Origin: Mycteria americana
Lineage: Eukaryota; Chordata; Aves; Ciconiiformes; Ciconiidae
Assembly: GCF_035582795.1 (NCBI RefSeq)
Contig: NC_134373.1
Span: 11,705,501 to 11,769,500, forward strand
Direction of reading: 5' to 3'
DNA length: 64,000 bases
In this document: piece after piece, positions 58,815 to 64,000 of the stretch
Layout of the letters: the number at the start of each line of letters is the position of its first letter
How positions within the stretch are numbered: the first letter of the stretch is position 1
Position numbers and translations under genes: made by a program
The notes under the pieces: model-generated
The model's database searches: none
The model's input: the letters and a program-made list of their open reading frames with translations, nothing else
What the model was told of the DNA's origin: nothing

Positions 58815-60798
58815 ACATTTCAGTGAAAGAGTCCTTACTGTGAAGGAGAGTTAGGAAAGGTGCTGGGTTCATCTCCCCCGGTGTTATGTTCTTGTGTGCA
58901 TCCTTAAAACAAGCTACAGCCAGATGTGAATACGTGAATATAGTGCATGCCAAAATAAATCCCATACAGACGGTCATACCCCAAGAAATATTTGTTTCAA
59001 ACGCACAATCCCCTGTGTATCCTCCATCCCTTACATAAAGTACAATGATGAAATGTACAGTACATGTTCATGACTTCATTGTTTGAAAAAGAATGCCGAA
59101 GTAAAGGCACTTTACTGCACAGTACTGCAAATTAAATGTGGTTTAACTTACCTGATTCTGTATTGGACAGTACAGCTGTGGCTATATACTTAAAGCCTAG
59201 ATTAGCATATGTATTTTCTGTACACAGCTCATGTTCTGTGCTTTGCTTTTCCGTAAGCAAGTCGGTTCACATGGGCTGCGCCTGTTTAAACTTCTTTTTT
59301 TATTGGGGAGTTCACATTCCTACAGCATCTATTTTGTCTCTTGCTTTGGCTGAAGTCTTGTCTAGTCTAATCTGTTACTGCTGCACTATTACAATATAAC
59401 ATATTTGTAATACTGTGTAAAAGTGAAATCTAAGTAAAAGACTGTTTATCTCATAACCATAAATGCAAGCTGGATATAGCTAAGGAAAAATGTAAGTTCT
59501 ATCTTCATATATAGGTTTTTTTCCACAAGCATTTGAGAAAGCTTTAGGTAACTGGCATTGAGACAGGTAGTATCTCTTCCTTCCAGCTGCTCAAAATTGT
59601 TTAGAACATCTTTTCAGAAGACTATTTGCTAGCAGTATGAATTTTCCGGTCCATGTTGACTGGGTTTAATTAAATGGAAGTTTCTGTTATTTGGTGCTTA
59701 AAAGTAATTTAGAAAGCAGTTTAAAAGTCATCAGCATTCAAATTGTATTTTTCCCTTTAATCTCTGTGAATGCTAAAGATTCATACCTCCTAAGTTTGAA
59801 AACTGAACTACTTCAGAATTCTAGCAGCAGTAGGGATCAGAAATAAAGTAATTAATAGTAATGCCTTGATGTTGGTCAATTTTTAAGACAATTAAAAAAA
59901 CCCTACAACCTTCCTCTGTCAAGTTATTTTAAAAAAATGTACAAGCAATAGGATTCAGACTCAGTTTTGGAAAAGAATAATGCAAAGGGAATCTGTACTG
60001 GATCTCTGGCTTCTGTTTTCTAAGCATTAGTTCAGTGCTGAGGGCTGTATTTCCTGGGACACAATAAGCTTTTTTCATATGAAGGGACAGGAGTCATTTG
60101 CTGCAAGAAGAAAAAAAACCAATGGGGTTACAAGATGTGAAAAGGCCAATAAAGAATAAGGAAAGCTTCAGCGGAAGAATTTTTACGCCAAGATGATGCA
60201 ACAATAGTATGCTTCTACATACATTGTGAGTCAGCCAGCTGTTTGCTGTGTGAACTGGAGCTATCATGTCAAAACCAGTGATGCGGTATCACAAAGAACA
60301 AGAAACGAAATGGAGGCGAGGGAGTCATTCTCTCCCCTCTTCTGCAGCTTATGAATACCCCAGGCTAACATAGCTAAAATGGTTATTTAATTTATAGTTC
60401 TGCAAACTTGGTATGTGACTTGTATTTAGGCAGTGCTGCCAAGTACTGTTTCCAAGTAAAACACGCTGTCCTTTTGCGAGTTGGTGAGAATTGCTTGGTA
60501 TTTGTTTCTTACCTTCGTATTCTCACTATGGCCCAGTGTATCTCTAGTGAAATGGACATGCAATATATTGTAATTTAATGTTTGACTGGAGATAAGATTG
60601 CCTTACCTTTAAAATTAGTCTGGGCAGTTCCACAAGACTTGTTTCTTAATCATTGATTGCAATTGCGTGAAAAGATTACAGAACACAAATACATGTAAGA
60701 GTGGGCTGAAAGCAAATAGCAGGAGTTAGCTGTGATACCGTAAGTAACAGTGCTTGGGAGGCAACAGCATGGTTTGTTTTCTATTCAGCAAACTACCT

Positions 60799-60820
60799 GG
60801 CTGAAAAATATTTTTCAGCC
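60799..60820. repeat. Perfect 22-base palindrome
   Basis: GGCTGAAAAA at 60,799-60,808 is followed by TA and then TTTTTCAGCC, so the sequence equals its own reverse complement without a spacer. Function unknown. It lies roughly 300 bases beyond the inferred GTF3C3 poly(A) signal. Confidence 0.9.
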
Positions 60821-61117
60821 TTATTTTGCTATAGTGCATAACATATATCCATTTTTATATATACATATAACTATGGACTCCTTTTATTTATGATAAAGCA
60901 TTGCATCCTGCTTCTCTTGCTGGGTTGGAAGCAGCATGCTTCCACCATCATATGCTACTGTTCAACTGTCAGAAATTATTAAAAACCCAGACCATTTGCA
61001 ATGTATGTTAAATAAAAAGCTGTATGATGTTATTATATTAATTTTTGCTGTAAGCTATTTAGTAGGATATATGTTTCCTGAGAATGAGTAAACATTATCA
61101 TTATTAACCTCAGAATT

Positions 61118-61123
61118 TTTATT
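61118..61123 (-). terminator. GTF3C3: Candidate poly(A) signal for GTF3C3
   Basis: TTTATT on the plus strand is AATAAA on the minus strand, about 630 bases after the GTF3C3 stop. Other AATAAA matches occur further along (for example 60,883-60,888), so the site actually used cannot be chosen from sequence. Confidence 0.35.
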
Positions 61124-61748
61124 AACAAGTTCAGAAGAAGAACAACAGTCACACATTTCAGTAAAACAGAAATCGATCTCCTGCAAATAGAACAGCTGCT
61201 AGGAATATGACCTCCTAGAAAATTCTGACTACTTTAAAGATCTTGAAATACTGAGTTCTCCATCCTCTAGGGATTAGTATGGGCCTAGTTCTTCTATATT
61301 ATAGTAATTTAATGCTGCACATTAACAAAAACCCCTCATCACCAGTGAATATGGCTTCTTGAACAACCTCACTGGTAACTTGTTGTAATATTGCACATTG
61401 TAAATTTTCCCTAAAAAAAACCCCAAAAAAACAACCAACAAACCACACTGGGCTTCAGTTTTCACTGTTTGATTCTATATACAAGACTGAGTATCAGATG
61501 ACAGAGCAATGCATCAAAGGAGAAGAGCCAGTAACAGACACACTTGAGCATGTCAGCATTGTACTCGGAACAGACAGTTTCCACCCATATGTGATACAGT
61601 TCAAATGCCAGAAGTAGAAAAAGTCCATAAAGCTACATATGGCACAAGCCATATCTCTGATCATCTATAGAAAAAGCTGTACACAAAACCAGTTTCCCCA
61701 GCACTGCATAATGCAAAGGTTAATACAAAGAATATCAATTCCACCTCA
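61124..61748 (-). other. GTF3C3: GTF3C3 3' UTR (inferred)
   Basis: This follows the GTF3C3 stop codon on the minus strand. There is no acceptor or coding continuation in it, and no recognisable structured element. Its end depends on which poly(A) signal is used. Confidence 0.45.
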
Positions 61749-61871
61749 TCATACAACTGCGTAGGTATACAACATCTTTTGAGCCATTCTCATATTTCCG
61801 CTGCTCTGATAAATAAGCGACAAGTTAAAGGCAGTATCTCTTCTCAAGTCTGTCTGATCAGTTTCTATTCC
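61749..61871 (-). CDS. GTF3C3: GTF3C3 last coding exon (40 codons plus stop)
   Basis: On the minus strand the acceptor is TTATTTTTACAG. The exon reads GIETDQTDLRRDTAFNLS to LYTYAVV and ends TGA (61,749-61,751). It is too short to stand out as an open frame. It enters in phase 0, which matches the donor of the previous exon. Confidence 0.93.
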   Translation of the reverse strand, partial: GIETDQTDLRRDTAFNLSLIYQSSGNMRMAQKMLYTYAVV

Positions 61872-62967
61872 CTGTAAAAATAATGATTAAAAAAAAAGTT
61901 ATCTATATGCAAAAATAGTATAAAACTTGAAGCATGAGTAGCAATTACAGTGGAATCAAATCACCTATTCATGGTTTATATAGGCTTTTGGCTGTATAGA
62001 AACAAAAGAAGTGGTATTCCTTGTGCCCTCCCTCCTTAACAAGTTTCCACATGTTGTTAATCACCAAAGAGTTATATAATTACATACTCAAAACATTAGC
62101 TGTAAATTAGACAGCCAGCTCATAAAACAGGAAAGTACTATCTTAATGTGTATGCAAAGTATTTGTTTCTCCAATCAGACTGTGAATACTGCCTCTATCT
62201 TTTACAAGGTCACAAGATTGCTGCTTTGAACTCCCAGCGCTGACTAACACCACCCATGTTTCTTACTTTACCAACCCTTCCCGTTTTCTGAATACACTTG
62301 TAATTTTTCTACCTACCCATGCCAAAGCTAGGCAAAAACCTTCTCTCAGACCACACCTGTAAATGTACCACACATCAATTAGGATGATCTAATACAGATC
62401 AATTAGAGCAAAACCATGGCTCAGATGCATTTAGGCATTCTTAATACAGGCTCATATTGCTCCAGCATGCTCTTTTATAGCATGGGGGAGTACATAGACC
62501 TTCCAGTTGTAATTTATTGTGTGTAATACATATATAAAGTTCAGCTCCTTATTCAGGTGAAGTTTAGCAACCCTTTTTGCTGCTACTTCAGCCTATTAGT
62601 AAATCCTTCAAAATTCATAAACCTTTTATGTTAACACATGCTTAAATACATTATCAGGTGACAATCAGATTTGGGCTTCCAATGACAAGGAATTGCAATA
62701 CAAATTAAAGGAAACTCGACTACACAGATTTCATGTACCTATTTTAATTACGGCTGAGAAATTACTACCTGACCTGACTTTATTCTCTGTACGTAACTTA
62801 CAAAGACACAGTACCTCTAAGGTGAGAGGAGGAAGTTCAAGTACTTTTTGGTAATAGTGGATTGCCAGGTGCAGTAATCCCAGCTGGTGAAGGCCACGGC
62901 CGAGGTTGTAGAAAGACTCTTGACATGGTCCACGCAGGTCCAAGTACCGATGAAGGAAGGAGAATCC
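61749..62967 (-). CDS. GTF3C3: GTF3C3 (TFIIIC subunit), 3' part, partial in window
   Basis: The last two coding exons, on the minus strand, together encode 91 C-terminal residues and the stop. The sequence (GFSFLHRYLDLRGPC, then ESFYNLGRGLHQLGLLHLA, then LRRDTAFNLSLIYQSSGN, ending AQKMLYTYAVV) matches my recollection of the C-terminus of general transcription factor 3C polypeptide 3. This is the TPR-rich TFIIIC102 subunit (yeast Tfc4 counterpart). It belongs to the part of TFIIIC that binds internal promoters of tRNA genes and recruits TFIIIB for RNA polymerase III in the nucleus. The two visible helix-turn-helix repeats fit TPR units. Upstream exons lie beyond 64,000; I found no further exon at 62,968-64,000. 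The gene is convergent with CCDC150, as in human. Confidence 0.94.
62815..62967 (-). CDS. GTF3C3: GTF3C3 penultimate coding exon (51 codons)
   Basis: On the minus strand the acceptor is ATATGTGTACAG and the donor is TTAGAG|GTACTG. It encodes GFSFLHRYLDLRGPCQESF, then a TPR-like helix pair ending YYQKVLELPPLTLE. It is symmetric (phase 0 in, phase 0 out). A stronger GTAAGT lies 20 bases further on, but using it would add residues that do not fit the family and would break the frame to the last exon. Confidence 0.92.
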
Positions 62968-64000
62968 CTGTACACATATTATGCACATCTGTGAATGTTC
63001 CCTTTAAGAAGATGGCAGTAAAATACACTGGAGAACAGGTGTTTAAATGTATCTGTTTAAACTTTTGAGTTATGCTTCCTCACAAAACCACATACAAATT
63101 GAAGGCAGAAAATAAGTCACATTCGATTGTTGAGACCAAAAAACCTGTGCTCTGTCAGTCTCACTGCCATTGATAACAATGGGTAGATCTTTTTAATAAA
63201 TTGAACACACAGTTATTTAGTATAGTGACTTACAGCACTAACTTGCTAAATATAGAAGTAGGTATGTATGTATGTAATATACACACAGGTAAGACTGGTT
63301 CATGTTTGGAAGAGCTGACCACCTTTAAAAAGATGCAGCCAAAGGACAAGCTAGAGCAAGATTTTATTTTTCTTAAAAAAAAAAAAAAAAAAATCTTTAA
63401 AAGATAACACTCCCCTGCTTGTTTTTAAGGAGAAAAAAAAAACCCCAAACTTTCATTCCCTTTCCTTCACTCTTTGCCTTGCATAGTGGCAAGAAATGGT
63501 TTAATTCTACAACTTTTCAGAATTCTACAAACTTCTGAACTCCATGAAGTACATATCAAAGTATTATTTCTGGAATGCAAGCATATTATTTTCTTGATCT
63601 TGTGCTCCATATAACTCTTTACTCCAATACCAGTTATCAGGGAAATTATAGGTATATAAATTTTATAAAGTGGCCAAAAATAAACATCACTGAATAAGGG
63701 CATGAAAAACCCAGATATCCTAAGCAGTAGGTGAGAGTTCACGTCCCTTCTTGAAGCCAGCAGATGTTTTACTGCCAATTCTCCAGCAGAATTTGAAAGG
63801 AAACTCATACCCAGCAGTTCCAGTGCTATGCTTTAACAAATTTAAAGTCGAAGCACCCTGTAAGTGTTATACTTTCTTATTCTGCTTTTAGTTTAAAATT
63901 TAAATATATGCTCATGTACTTAAACTACACGACTAGCAGAATCCCACATGTACATAATTTCATTGCCAACCTTAGTCTGAATACCCGCTCCTCCTATGTG
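62968..64000 (-). other. GTF3C3: GTF3C3 intron (partial)
   Basis: Intronic sequence between the penultimate exon and the next upstream exon, which must lie beyond the window. It contains a 19-base poly(A) run on the plus strand (63,375-63,393) and a short GTAT repeat near 63,261-63,275. I searched for the expected upstream coding block and did not see it. Confidence 0.7.
63375..63393. repeat. Poly(A) run, 19 bases
   Basis: An uninterrupted run of 19 A residues on the plus strand, inside the GTF3C3 intron. No retroposed body is recognisable beside it. Confidence 0.88.

Larger units (their letters stand above)
55981..61117. other. Convergent intergenic spacer, CCDC150 to GTF3C3
   Basis: About 5 kb between the inferred 3' ends of two convergent genes. 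No coding exon is recognisable on either strand. It contains one CR1 3' fragment (58,713-58,814) and a perfect 22-base palindrome (60,799-60,820). Part of it may be long 3' UTR of either gene. Confidence 0.55.

Overview
The window is vertebrate nuclear DNA, and almost certainly from a bird. Two 3'-truncated CR1 LINE copies (about 7.55-7.77 kb and 58.71-58.81 kb) carry avian-type CR1 sequence, including a C-terminal ORF2 remnant and the ATTCTGTGAT-type 3' end. Genes are split into short exons with GT..AG introns, and two promoters sit in CpG islands. The species cannot be told from the sequence alone.

Layout, left to right. (1) About 1-15.7 kb: AT-rich non-coding DNA with no exon I can support, one CR1 copy and some homopolymer runs. 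It is probably the large first intron of HECW2, read on the minus strand. (2) About 15.36-16.36 kb: a strong CpG island containing a consensus minus-strand splice donor, probably the HECW2 promoter and non-coding first exon. (3) About 16.4-36.3 kb: roughly 20 kb of intergenic DNA with no supported gene. (4) About 36.4-37.4 kb: a second CpG island with a ZNF143-type element and two NRF1-like elements, the CCDC150 promoter. (5) 37,222-55,790 on the plus strand: a complete coiled-coil gene that I identify as CCDC150. I assembled it exon by exon: 24 coding exons plus one inferred 5' non-coding exon, a continuous reading frame of 975 codons plus stop, and a consistent phase at every junction. (6) About 56-61 kb: a short convergent intergenic spacer with a CR1 fragment. 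(7) 61,749-62,967 on the minus strand: the last two coding exons of GTF3C3 (TFIIIC subunit). The rest of that gene lies beyond the right edge.

The gene order and orientations HECW2(-) / CCDC150(+) / GTF3C3(-) are those I recall for human 2q33.1, and this supports all three identifications. The genes are neighbours by conserved synteny; nothing here suggests a shared pathway.

The most unusual signal is inside CCDC150. Between coding exons ending at 47,777 and starting at 49,625, the assembled protein skips about 100 residues that I recall in the mammalian protein. That intron holds what looks like the decayed exon, from 48,678: its acceptor is intact and its start and several later blocks resemble the missing segment, but it has an in-frame stop after ten codons and a frame change. 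No previously unknown gene system, CRISPR array, tRNA or rRNA gene was found.
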